In this document: in pieces, positions 36,831-47,979 of the stretch
Numbering within the stretch: position 1 is the stretch's first letter
How the letters are laid out: each line of letters begins with the position of its first letter
Assembly: GCF_000143535.2 (NCBI RefSeq)
Contig: NC_037318.1
Coordinates: 1,798,001 to 1,862,000 of the forward strand
Direction: 5' to 3'
DNA length: 64,000 nt
From: Botrytis cinerea B05.10
Lineage: Eukaryota > Ascomycota > Leotiomycetes > Helotiales > Sclerotiniaceae
Notes under the pieces: model-generated
Seen by the model: only the letters and a program-made list of their open reading frames with translations
Databases searched by the model: none
What the model was told of the DNA's origin: nothing
Made by a program: the position numbers and the translations under genes

Positions 36831-38710
36831 ATGGGCACCGGGATCCCGCAAGAGGCCATAGGTGCTTCTGCTGCCGTCCTGACATACTCATCTATATGCT
36901 TCATTTTGGTCACCTTACTCATTTGTATGTTATGGACCTATGGTGAAAGATGGACCTGTAAGTTTCTTTAATAAGCTTTGCACCAATATCTCTGACAATA
37001 CAGATGTGACATTCCTCGCAAAGTTTTCGGCTTTAAGCACACTTGGATCTATCGCACAGCAAATACATTACAATCGCTCTTGGCTTATTGTTAAACATGA
37101 CAATTATGCGACGGCTTTAAGAGCTGTAGAAACGCCAGGCTTGGGGCTTTCGGGTGTGGGAAATAATGTGGATATTATACTATATACAATTCGTAGGTTC
37201 TCATCCCAATTTTGCCAACCTGAATGAATGCTGAACTTTTGACCCAGAATTCTATTCTTATAATGTTATGGCTTTAATGGTGTTATTCTGGTAAGTCGAT
37301 TCAAAATCAGATTACTTGTGTATTGAGGCTTACCAGTAATCAGGGCTGTTAAACTTTTCTGTGGCTCCTGGGAAATTCGTGCAAACTTCCTTGGTAGCTG
37401 GCTACGAGAACATGTATCTTTCATATCCAAGGTATTTGCAATCATTGTGCCTGGGATCTTAGTAGGCGTAGGGCACGCTCCGACTGTGCTAAAAAGCCTC
37501 GTGGCGACTTTTATTCTAATGAACTTCACAAGTAAGTTTATCCTCGGCCAACTCTTTTATCTCTAAAAGTGTATACTCAGAGCTTGAGCTGACTTGTGAT
37601 AATAGTGCTCATAAGCTTGTCAACCGGCAGTATCCTCATGGTACTTATTCTTTATAAATATATCAGAACACGACGACTTCTGTTTGCACACGAAAAGCGT
37701 AATGGGTGGTGGGCTTCAAGCGGGACAGCGACGGCGACTGACACGACAGGTACCGGCACTGGAACTGGAACTGGAACTGGAACTGGTCAATCCAATGCCA
37801 ACAATCGCAAATTAGCTCGTCGGTCTGTATATGACCGTGCACTTATTACTCGGTTTACGATCGGATTTGTTATAATTCTGTGAGTCTCTTTGGTGACCCA
37901 ATAGCTAAACTGTTTGCAAAACTTGCTGACAATTTTAAAAGTGCTTTCGAAGTTGTATTAATCATTTTTTCTCTATTCTCCGAACAAAACTTTCAAAAAC
38001 TTGCGAAATCGTCATCTCCCGACTTCTCGACGTCTAGCTGCATTACAGATATCATTCTCTTCATACCCGGAGTTACGGCGTCACTCTTAGTATTTCTCGT
38101 GTTCGGAACCGCCAAATCTTACACACAATATAAAGATTTAATCCTTAGCTGCTGTGGCCACCGTACGAAATTTCCAAAGAGCAAAAGAAGAGGCGTTATG
38201 AGATCTGGAGATGAGGAACAGGGTACCGAATTTCAAAGATTACCTAGCATGGGAACCAAAGTCGTCACGCCTGAAGAGCGAGCTGTGTTAGAAGCAAAAA
38301 TGCGAGGCATGTTACCTGACCAACGGACATCCATCGGGACACAATATACAGAATATACGACACAAACAGGAAAGGGTCGACCAGAATCATCAGTATACAC
38401 TCATACACGAACTTTAAGTCCAATAACAGCCAACTTTAATTTCAGTCTTCCAGCTTCAGCCAGAAACGCATCTAGACCCGGGATACACAAAGACGAACGT
38501 GATGCAGGGGAAGCATGGGCTAGACAAAATGATTTAGAAGTTGGCCTGGCGTTGGAACAAGGGTGGACTGATAACAGAAATGGAAGGGAAAGAGATTCTG
38601 CAGGAAATGCAACTGTGGGAAATATGACAATTCATGGGGATATCGATCCATTGTCTCAACGGAATTTTATTCTGGATGATAGTGATGAGCACGAGGGATG
38701 GACGAGATGA
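36831..38710 (+). CDS. Seven-helix GPCR-like membrane protein
   Basis: Six exons, 36831-36957, 37004-37192, 37248-37290, 37344-37531, 37606-37879 and 37942-38710, give 529 residues in frame. Seven hydrophobic helices can be read: LTYSSICFILVTLLICMLW; VTFLAKFSALSTLGSIA; VDIILYTIQFYSYNVMALMV; ISKVFAIIVPGILVGVG; LVATFILMNFTMLISLS plus GSILMVLILYKYI; LITRFTIGFVIILAFEVVL; and DIILFIPGVTASLLVFLVF. The loop before helix 6 holds a Thr-Gly repeat. A long hydrophilic C-tail (about 200 residues) follows. Topology fits the fungal GPCR-like proteins that are not of the Pth11 type; signalling function and ligand are unknown. The ATG at 36831 opens a short N-terminus with no signal peptide, as usual for such receptors. 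Confidence 0.82.
37746..37785 (+). repeat. Coding hexanucleotide repeat (Thr-Gly)
   Basis: About six GGAACT-like units inside exon 5 of the seven-helix protein encode alternating Thr-Gly in the third cytosolic loop. The number of units may vary between strains. Confidence 0.8.
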
Positions 38711-39555
38711 ATAGGTTCATGAGAGGAGTTCTAATGATGTTATGATTGATACCTTCAATACCGGAGTGATTTTTCTATCGGTAGTCTTTGTATAAAAAGG
38801 GGAAATATGGATATATATGGGATCTAGGACGGATGGATGGATGGATTTCAAAAACGGTTGGGTTTAGCGAGCTCAAAATATTTGAGGACAAGCCGCTACT
38901 GTAAGAATAGTTTAGAAATTAGAGGAAGGAAAAGAAGACCTTCTTTATATCTATCACATGTAGTAAACATGACGTGCGGATGTGCCGATGTGATAGTAAT
39001 ACCGGTCTATCACATGCAGGAGATCAATCTACCGAGCCGCATATCGAGAAAAAGAAAATCTTTTACTGGGTAGTCGACGATCTGCAAGCTTCGGAGATAT
39101 ATCATATCTCATATAATTTATGAAGATTGCTGGCGTGGCACTGACATCTGTAACCAGCCAGCTGGATACCGGATACACAATAAGTACAGCCAAGACTGGA
39201 AAAGCAAGGCAAATCCCCCTCAGGTTTTCGGAACCCCCTAAAAATAACCTCGGGGTCTTTCTACGATGAGATTCTCAGAATTTTTTTCAACATTTCTTCG
39301 TTTGTCGGCCATAGGTTCCTCCGTGCCTCGGCTGACCCATGCTTGTGTGTTGTGTTCAATGATTTATTGTTGTCCAGTAACATTATTAATTGAGATTATT
39401 TGAGATTAGGACTTTTTATTTATTCAATACTGTTTTTCTTTTCGTCTTTGCTTGTTTCTTCATTGAGTGCTATAGGTGTGCGGGCTCATTCTTTCTGTAC
39501 ATTCGATTTCTTACAAGCTTACTGGCTTTCAAAGTTGGAAACTCACCTCCTTACA
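38711..39555. other. Spacer and promoter of the THEM6-like gene
   Basis: About 850 bp between two plus-strand genes. The frame upstream of ATG 39556 stays open for about 150 nt but has no ATG, so it is read as 5' UTR. No gene is supported. Confidence 0.5.
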
Positions 39556-40732
39556 ATGGCATCCGCAACTCGTCTCCCTCTTAAATCGATCGCGTTTACT
39601 ACGGCAGTGGCAGCGGCAGCAGGTATCTCTCATGTGAATATACAAAAATTACTTTCCGATGTCTTCACTGGACCGGGTAGTTATTCACGGATTGCAGCTA
39701 CCGTTGTTATCCTAGCCAATTTGAAAAGTTTGCCTGGAGTTTGGCATGTATGTTCCCCTTTTCTTTGCTCTCCGTCTCATTCACTTTCGACACGAGAGAA
39801 AGACGCAAAAATAATATTCACTAACACACACGCAGTTCCGAGTCTGGAATGCAATCCTCAAACATCTCCTCTTCACCATCCCAAACATCCCTTCCGATCT
39901 CGGTCCCGCATCTCTCTTCCTCCCCGTCATCACAACCTCCTATGCTCCCCTCTGGGAATGCGATTACAATTTCCACAAATCGAATAGTACCTATTTTTCG
40001 GATCTCGACGTGACGCGTTCGCATATCATTTGTTGTCTTCTGCAACCGGGGATTCAAGCTCTGCAAGCCAATCCGAAAAATAAACTGGTGCTGGATAAGG
40101 AAGGGAAAGCGGTGCGGGGAAGATGGGGAATCATGTTGGGAGGCGTGATGTGTAATTTCAAGAGGGAAATAGGAATCTATGAGAAATATGAGATGTGGAG
40201 TAGGATCCTGTGTTGGGATCGCAAGTGGGTTTATGTGGTTACGCATTTTGTGAAGAAGGGGACGGTGAGACCGAGGGGGTTTGTGTTGGGTGATGGAAGT
40301 TGGTTTGGGGGTGGAAATGCGAGGTTTGAGGAGAGGGAGGGAGAGGGTGGGGATGCGGTCGAGGTGGATGAGAAAGCTATTTTTGCAAGTGCGGTTAGTA
40401 AGTATGTGATGAAATTGGGACGATTGACGGTTCATCCAGAGGTGGTGTTGAATGCTAGTGGGGTGTTGCCGGAGAGACCGGGGGGCTGGCATAGTATGGC
40501 TAATTCTGGGGTTTCGACGCCGGAGATGGATGAGTCGTTTGTGGAGGCGAAGGTTGAGGATGAGGAGGTTAAGGAGGGGGGAAGTGGGAATGAATGGAAT
40601 TGGGAGAGAGTTGAGAGGGAGAATAAGAGAGGATTACAATTTGCGGAACATTTTGCTGCGATGGAGGGGTTGCATCAGGAGTTTACTGGGAGTCAGGGAC
40701 CGGCGTTGGGTAAATATAGAGATTTGTTGTGA
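39556..40732 (+). CDS. THEM6-like hotdog-fold protein
   Basis: Exons 39556-39747 and 39836-40732 give 362 residues. The N-terminus (KSIAFTTAVAAAAGISHV and an RIAATVVILANLKSLPG helix) suggests a membrane anchor or organelle-targeting segment. After the intron the family block reads FRVWNAILKHLL, then WECDYNFHKSNSTYFSDLDV, which is the hotdog region of THEM6/thioesterase-like proteins. It is followed by GGVMCNFKREI and YEKYEMWSRILCWDRKWVYV. The C-terminal third is acidic and ends in a conserved-looking ENKRGLQFAEHFAAMEGLH segment. Relatives are putative acyl-CoA thioesterases, mostly uncharacterised and often membrane-associated. The codons of exon 2 are GC/G-rich at the 3' end. Confidence 0.8.
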
Positions 40733-42925
40733 GGGTATATGGAAACTTTTTGCCGAGTCGAGACGTTGTTTGATTTGCGAGTTCATATAGATTATATTAG
40801 AATAGAATAGCCTGGACTAGATCAGCTGGGATGGAGTACATAGATTGTAAAGGAGCATATAGACTAATATATAGACGAAATATCAAGACAATTTTGGTAT
40901 CTAGGACAAGTGCAAGGCATTTTTCCGAGCCAATTTATTTCTCTCCAGCGTATCATATCAGAGATGATCAAGCTCTTTCAGTATAACCATAGGAAGTGCA
41001 TACAGCAAGTAGCAGTTAGTACCAAACTTGTTCTTAGCGTCACAGCGCAGGGCTTACTCGGGTATATGAGGGGTAGGATGTGCACACTCTAGAAGGACAA
41101 GTGTATTTGAGTGGTACCCAATGATCACAAGGTCGAACGTTGGACTTTTTGAAATTGTGGAAAAATTCGATGTTTTTTTGACATGTGCACTGGATGTTGT
41201 GGGTGCGAAGAAGTTATCTTGGGAGTTGGTTCTCATTGCTTTCATCGATTTTTATTTTGTCTAAGAAAAAATTGTGATGGGGGTGGTGTGATATTGATAG
41301 TGATAAGGGAAATCAGTGATGGGATGGAATGGTAATTGATAACGAGAATTTTTCATCGTGTATGATTGATAATAAGAAGTCTCAATTTCTCTGACGCTTT
41401 TGTCTTTCATGTAATGTGATAAATGAAGGTGTGAGTCGGTCAGTATTCGGGGTAAGAGATTGGATGTTCTATGGATTTGTGAGGGGTGTCGATACACCTG
41501 GTAGCTGACTTTTTCTGGCCCATAGCAGTTCGGTCTCAGTGTTTATTAGTCTTTTAGTCCACTGATCTAGCAGTCTTATTTATATGTTTGGGAGAAGGAT
41601 AACGATAACGGGGGAAGAAGAGGAGGGAGAATGAGAAGAGAGGTGCTGTCGTGAGTATGGAAGTGAATGATGTACTACATCTACAGATCATAGATCGACA
41701 GGCACTTAGAGAATGTGCATTTGACTTCCGGGGTAGCTCCAGACGAAAATTATTCAGCGAACTTCAAAATTCAAAAGTAGTAATATAAATAACAAAAATT
41801 GAGTTTGAGGAAGACGGTAGATTTAAAGGAAGGATGGCTATGAGCGGACTATGGTGCAGCTTGAAAAGCGTAGAGTTTCAAACTGCATGTTTGATTTATG
41901 GCACAAGATTTCGTTTCTCTAGCCTTCGGATTGGGAAAGTGATGTCATGGCGGTCTGCCGTTTGTTGGATTGGTATTCTAGAGCAGACTAGAGTGCTTGG
42001 ACAATGTTAAGCGACGATACTATATTGTATATACACATATTTCGACAACGGATGAGAAATTTTTTATGAATGATAACAAAAGGATCTTCTATTACATGGG
42101 TAATCATAAGTTGATAATTCAAAGGCATATTCATTGTAGATATCCACTTGATTCAATGCGTAGACGTAATGTTCTCACGCAATCAGAAAGTAGAGGTGAC
42201 TTCAGCTGTTCAAACATTTTCTAAAATGTTGACATGCGAACGAGGTAGTGATGAGGAAACTCGGAGGATAAAACTGTCGTTTATATGTCTCCAGCGTGAA
42301 AATTCCTGGGTCGGAATATGAGGAACGAGAGAGAGAAGGGTATGTATATACTCTGTAAACTGGGAGGAGCGAATAACATATCTACATTTACAACCACTCT
42401 ACTTGCCAAGTGCATGAATGAATACATGAGAGATTCCACGCAGATCAAAATGAGAATTGAGCTGGCCATGGAAGAGGAACAGGGGTTGTGGAAAGAATGG
42501 TACGCTATATAAGTACGTTCGTATAGCTTCTAGAGATTTCCTTTGATTTGCTGTATTTTCTAGCTTCACTACTTACTATATATATGCTTCCTCACGCGGA
42601 GTAGTAAACAGGTACCTGTCTCTTCGGTGCTGTTGTCGTTTTATCTCTCCCTCCCCCGAAAGGAGATCTTGGAGGGGGAGGGAAGGGGGTATGGGGGAAG
42701 ACTTGACTTGATGGTGGGTTTGTGGATGGGTTGGGAATTGGGAATTGGGAATCGTGAAGGAGAGTGATGGCGATGGTTTTGAGTTGAGTTGAGTGATTTC
42801 GAGAAGGAGGTTAGATTAGGTGAGGTCAGGTGAGGGGATGGGATTTGTATTCTTACTGTCGCTGTCATTGTCATTGTTATATAGGATAGCATATGATACA
42901 GGTTCTTACAAAATTCCAACGAGAA

Positions 42926-42929
<4 letters not shown>

Positions 42930-42960
<31 letters not shown>
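42930..42960 (+). repeat. CA dinucleotide microsatellite
   Basis: About 15 uninterrupted CA units, followed shortly by an A tract near 42990-43008. Confidence 0.9.
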
Positions 42961-42961
<1 letters not shown>

Positions 42962-43196
42962 CCATTCATCCATCTTTCTTCGATTCTAGAAAAAAAAAAA
43001 AAAAAAAACATCTTAATACATACATATATGCACACATACGTACAACAATAATAACGACATTAAATCTCCACACCCATTAAATTTATCAAGTTTTGATATT
43101 TGCCTGGACTTGGAAAACACGATAAAGAGGTAAGTAAATAATCACCACCACGACTTCCCCCCTTTTTTGTGGAAAAAAAAAAAAAGAACAAAAACA

Positions 43197-43302
43197 AGAA
43201 GAACAAGAAGAACAAGAAGAAGAAGAAGAAGAAGAAGAAGAAACTAATAAATTCCAACTAAGATTTAGCGAGGGGAGGGGGTAGGGGGGGGGGGGGGGAT
43301 GA
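43197..43302 (+). repeat. AAG-type microsatellite followed by a G tract
   Basis: AAGAACAAG and then AAG units up to about 43241, and a 14-nt G run near 43287-43300. The minus strand reads as poly-Phe/Leu or Ser only because of this. Confidence 0.85.
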
Positions 43303-43511
43303 ATACGAAATACCAGGAGTATCAATCAATCAATCAAAGAACATATAACTATATAATTAAATCCAACTATCCACTCTTCCGATCTATCATATATAAATAG
43401 TTCTGACAAAAAAAAAAAATTAGGTTAGATATCTAGATCACTTTTTTTTTTTTTAAGGAGACTCGGTAGTGATATAGTGATATAGTGATATAGTTAGAAG
43501 GATAAGGAAAT

Positions 43512-43611
43512 GAGAATAAGAATAAGGATATGAGAATAAGAATAAGGATATGAGAATAAGAATAAGGATATGAGAATAAGAATAAGGATATGAGAATAAG
43601 AATAAGGATAT
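43512..43611 (+). repeat. Minisatellite, five perfect 20-bp units
   Basis: The 20-bp unit GAGAATAAGAATAAGGATAT occurs five times head-to-tail without a mismatch, preceded by a short run of GTGATATA repeats. Confidence 0.92.
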
Positions 43612-43910
43612 GGGCATTTTTAATGAGATATATTATGTTGTGTTATGTTATGTTATATTATATCATCTTCATCCTGAAACCCTAAGCTGAGAGGAGAGGA
43701 GAGTGAGAAAAGGGGAGATGGGGGGGGGGGATAGTAAAAGGCAGTAAGTAAAAGGCAGTAAGTAAAAGATAGTAAGTACAAGCCAACAAGTAAAAGCTAA
43801 AAAGCAAAGCCAGCTAGTAAAGTAAACCTCTCAAATTCAAATTCAAACTCAAACCACTAAATATAAATATAAGCATAAACATCAGTAAAGCATTCAATCG
43901 GCACGGCACA

Positions 43911-43980
43911 GCACATCACAGCACATCACAGCACATCACAGCACATCACAGCACATCACAGCACATCACAGCACATCACA
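43911..43980 (+). repeat. Minisatellite, seven 10-bp units
   Basis: GCACATCACA is repeated seven times in tandem without interruption, 300 bp from the 20-bp minisatellite. Confidence 0.92.
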
Positions 43981-44030
43981 AACAAGACCAAGCAAATCCG
44001 ATAATCAATTTTTCCATTATAATGCCATGT

Positions 44031-44062
44031 CCCCCCCCCCGCCCCCCCCCCCCCCCCCCCCC
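44031..44062 (+). repeat. Poly-C tract with one G
   Basis: Ten C, one G and 21 C. Length is unreliable in assemblies. Confidence 0.85.
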
Positions 44063-44296
44063 TTATTTCTTTCTTTCCTTCCTTGTAAATGTATCCATCC
44101 ATCTTTCTTTCCCTCTTTCTTTCCGTCATAAATCATATTGTAGTCGTAAACCCCATCACCTCACATAACATCACAACCCATCGCATCGCAGCGAAACGCA
44201 TACAAGTTCCTCCTCCCCCTCCGATCTCATAGTAATTCGAATTATATATTACCACCCACCCCTTCCTATTCCCATTTTTGTAGCTCCCTCCCCCCC

Positions 44297-45409
44297 CTAT
44301 AGTCCCCCCACCCCACTATCCTTACTCGCCAACCTCTCCCTCTCCACCTCCTTCCTCCTCCGATCAACCCTCCTAATCCTCCTTTTCTGCGCCACCTCAG
44401 CATCCCAAACCCCCGCAAAAAGTTCCTCACACTCATCATCATCTTCCGAGTCAAAATTCACCCACCCCCTTGCATCTTCCTCTTCTTTCGTTTCCACATT
44501 CAATGCATGTAATTCTCCATCTCTCTTCCTTCCTCCAAATCTCCCCGATCCACCCACTCCTTCTCTCCCCAAATTTCCCATCCCCATCCCCACCAATCTC
44601 CGAGCATCTTCATCCTCCCCCTGAAAATCAAGCGAGTGAGTCCGCACATCCTCATCCTCAAACGTCTCCACAACACCCACCCTCTTGGTTTCCAAAATAA
44701 ACTTTCCAATTTTATATCTCTGGCCCGCCTCCCTCGCATCCACATATTTCCATCCTAACAATGTATTACAAACCGCACAGTTCACATCTGCGACGACATG
44801 ATGACCCGTTAACAATTCTCGATTCGCAGGACGACCGATTCGGACGTTGGAGATATTTTTAGAGCGATCGTGAGCAGTGGGTGGAAAGGGAGGAATTTGA
44901 GGAACTGGGGAAGAAGGAGGCGGAGCAACGAGATAGGCGCGGCCGTGGCGACCGGTGAAGCCTTTGGAGACTATTTGCGAGGAGTAGGAGATGTGGGTGG
45001 AGCAGGTAAGACAGCGTATTGTAGAGGGTAAGGGACGGGAGAGATGTGGTCGAGGGAGAGGTTTGGAGGGAGGTGGAGAGGTGAGAGCGTATGGGGGTTC
45101 ATGACTCTCGTTCTCGTTCTCGTTCTCATTCTCATTCTCATTCTCATTCTCACTCCAGCTCCCACTCCCACTCTTGTGGGTGGAAGTAGATGGAATGCGC
45201 GAGAGAAAACTCCCCGATGTAGGTGACGCGAGGGGAGTTTCGTTACAGCTACTCGTAGGCGAATAGCTTAATCCTGGGACCAAAGGATTTGCGCTTGGAC
45301 TTGTGTTGAGCGATGCGGTTTTTGTGTTAGGAGAGGATGTGCGACGACGAAAGGGGAAAGAGAAGGAGGGGAGAAGATAGGTAGGGAAGGTGAGGCGATC
45401 GTTGGTCAT
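44297..45409 (-). CDS. Yippee-like zinc-binding protein with extended termini
   Basis: A single minus-strand frame of 370 residues. The central part carries the Yippee fold: first CxxC in IRCLTCSTHISYSSQI (about residue 131), FTGRHGRAYLV, then NRELLTGHHVVADVNCAVCN with the second CxxC (about residue 209), and LLGWKYVDA plus KIGKFILE. Four cysteines should bind one zinc. Yippee proteins are about 110-120 residues; here a Ser/Pro/Thr-rich N-terminal extension of about 125 residues with an Asn-Glu dipeptide repeat, and an acidic Arg/Lys-rich tail of about 130, flank the domain. Molecular function is unknown; animal and yeast relatives act in chromosome-associated or ubiquitin-ligase contexts (for example Moh1, GID/CTLH). 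Confidence 0.86.
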   Translation of the reverse strand: MTNDRLTFPTYLLPSFSFPFRRRTSSPNTKTASLNTSPSANPLVPGLSYSPTSSCNETPLASPTSGSFLSRIPSTSTHKSGSGSWSENENENENENENENESHEPPYALTSPPPSKPLPRPHLSRPLPSTIRCLTCSTHISYSSQIVSKGFTGRHGRAYLVAPPPSSPVPQIPPFPPTAHDRSKNISNVRIGRPANRELLTGHHVVADVNCAVCNTLLGWKYVDAREAGQRYKIGKFILETKRVGVVETFEDEDVRTHSLDFQGEDEDARRLVGMGMGNLGREGVGGSGRFGGRKRDGELHALNVETKEEEDARGWVNFDSEDDDECEELFAGVWDAEVAQKRRIRRVDRRRKEVERERLASKDSGVGGL

Positions 45410-47979
45410 TTTTGGGGAGGTCTGTTTTGTTCTACTCGCAAATGGTTACTTTTCCTGCTTGCTAGCTAGCTAATGGTGCGAAAGATTTGTGTTGTCATAA
45501 AGGTGTATCGTGGTTACAAGTACTATTAATTGTATGTTGCCTGGACCTCAAGATTAGAACGCTGCGATGAAATGACATGCTGGTGAACAAGAATAGGGGG
45601 AAAATAGGGAATCAAGTAAGAGATAAGTAAGTGAACCTAAAACATCACACACACAAAGAGTCGCGTGAGGAAGTCTCAAAGGTCTTGAAAGATAAGACTG
45701 TTTGCGCAACGGAAAAGGATAGCATGACCACTCACTTCTCTAGATGAGACAATGCTATTATTGGCATTTGTATGTGTGGTGTGTCGATGGATGAGTTTCG
45801 CATGTGGAATTGGGGACTCTGGTGAGCTTTGCTCTGAAGATCTCGAAGGAGAGATGTAACGAGAGATGGCTAGGTAGAGAGGGCAAAGAATTGAGGGATA
45901 AAAATGAGCGATTTACATGTGTGTAGCATCTCATACCTAGTAGCTTCTTCTCATCGCTCAAACGATGGATGAGAGATTATACGCACCACGGCCTAGATCA
46001 ATTCGATGTCGTAGGACAAGAACAGATAATATGGGAGCGTGCTAAGTGAGCGAGTGACATGTGCTTGTGCAATAAGATGCCGATATGGAGACCGATATAT
46101 GTATGGGAGACTTGCCTTGGTCTTGGATTTGTGAATGGAGAATCGAGGATACATTCTAGATATGGATGGCCGAGATGGCCGATTTGAGTAAAAGCATGTG
46201 TGTCTTCCCACTTTTCACTTACGGGGTGCTTTCCCCTTTCCACTTTACTTTTCAAGTTGTGCAGAGATGTGTTGGCGCATTCATTTGTACCGACAGAGCA
46301 TTATCGTGGGATTTGTGATTGTGCCTCCGCTGTGCAGAAGACAGATGGAGCTGACGAGAGGACATTGTACTAGGGAACATGGGAACATGGGAACATGGGA
46401 ACATGAACATGAACATGGTAGCTGGGTATCACGGCCACGGGGTGGGAGGTGGTCGTGTCGAGGGATCGAGCAGGTTGGCTTATCGATAAGCCGATTGTAA
46501 GGATGGCCGGACGGAAGGACGGGTGGAAGGACGGGTGGAAGGGCGGATGTCGGAATGATTGATGGCGGCAGTCGGATGATTGCTGATATTCAGGAGATGG
46601 GAGATTGAGGTTTGAAGATTAACTTGTAGAGATACAAGATACAAGATGCAAGATACCGATACACGATTAGACATATACGCATCGAGTGAAGATCTTTCTC
46701 ATTCTCGGGAGAACTCCATTTATTCCTCCCAAAACGCAACAGGAACTAACTTTACGATACACAGGGATGGAACGACTGGCGGCCTGCCTGCCTGCATATT
46801 CGTTCTATCCTTCTAGCCATGTTTTGCATAATCGACTAACTAGACATGTAGACACGCAGGAGACAGGAAGCAGGAAATGCTTGTTGTTCATCTCAAGCTC
46901 GGTCATGTAATGCGATGAGTGTTATGGACTATGGCATGACTATTGTATATGCCATGTATGTACATCTACACATCCAAGGATATAACAAGGCACATATCAC
47001 AACGAAGAATGGATCCAGCACACTGCGAGACTAAGACTCCAGAAGTGGAGGAGGCACGGAGTAGAATGCATGTGCGAAGAAAAAACAAATCATACTGCAT
47101 CCAATATGCCGCTCATGATGAAATGAGATGTGATGAAATCCATGCATGGTGTGGTGTGAGTCGCGACTTCAACATTCGAACCCTCGAGTGTCGTATCTAG
47201 CTGATGCACATTCGGATTTCCTTGGCCATTTCTGTTTCGAGGTTGGTTCGGGAGACCTGGGGAAGGGAAGGCGAAGGAGTGGAATGAAGGAAGATAATCT
47301 CCTGCTTACTACTAGTACCGCCCACCTACTCTGTATATTGTAGACTCCGCAGTCAGTCACTCTTTTCTCATGAATGGATGGATGAATGAATGAATGAATG
47401 AATGAATGAATCAATGAATCGATTCATCAGCAACACATCACCTCCTTTCACAAATGAGCGTACGGTTCGTACAGGTTGTATCACTTCATTCCGGCACCAC
47501 ATTGATTAATAATGTTGTTCTGCAAACAAGAAATCGAATCCTCCTGGAAATTTCTAGTTGTTTGGAGTCAGTCCTGGCGGTAGTGTGGTTGGTGCTGCGT
47601 TGCATGAGAATCCATTGTCATTGGCTCACCCAAAGCGGGGAAATCAGAAACTAACTTTTCTGTCTTTGTTTAAATCCCAAAATCCACAGTGAAAGAAAAA
47701 AATGAGCCAGAGCCGCCTCTGTTCTCCTTCCAGTCATCCACCGACCATCAAATAGTACAAACTCCGAAAATCATCAGAAGAATTCAAATACCACGTTCAA
47801 GCCATTCCATCGTCCACACCCTCCGTACCAATATCGCATCAATTCATCGTCGCAATAAATCACATCGTGTTCAATCAAATCGCACTTACAGCGCAGTTAA
47901 ATCAATCCCAATCCCGACTAACTGGTCCAATTCTATCCCCAATCCGTTCACACCGCAAAGCTGGCAATTTTCGAGAAAA
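45410..47979. other. Gene-free spacer between divergent Yippee and antizyme genes
   Basis: About 2.6 kb that must contain both promoters. It holds GGGAACAT repeats (46373-46418) and GAATGAATG (47379-47412). The frame upstream of the antizyme ATG at 47980 is open for nearly 300 nt without an ATG, so it is presumably 5' UTR. No other gene is supported. Confidence 0.5.

Larger units (their letters stand above)
40733..44296. other. Gene-free region dense in simple repeats
   Basis: About 3.6 kb between converging genes. The first 2 kb are unremarkable AT-rich DNA. From about 42.6 kb it becomes a chain of CA, A, AAG, G, T and C tracts plus two minisatellites listed separately. Open frames here encode only homopolymeric or dipeptide strings. 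Confidence 0.6.

Noticed and set aside
43512..43980. Evenly spaced repeats considered as CRISPR-like
   Set aside because: Units are contiguous with no spacers, and the genome is eukaryotic.
47140..47210. GGTTCGAATGT (minus strand) as a tRNA B box
   Set aside because: No A box, cloverleaf or acceptor stem can be built around it.
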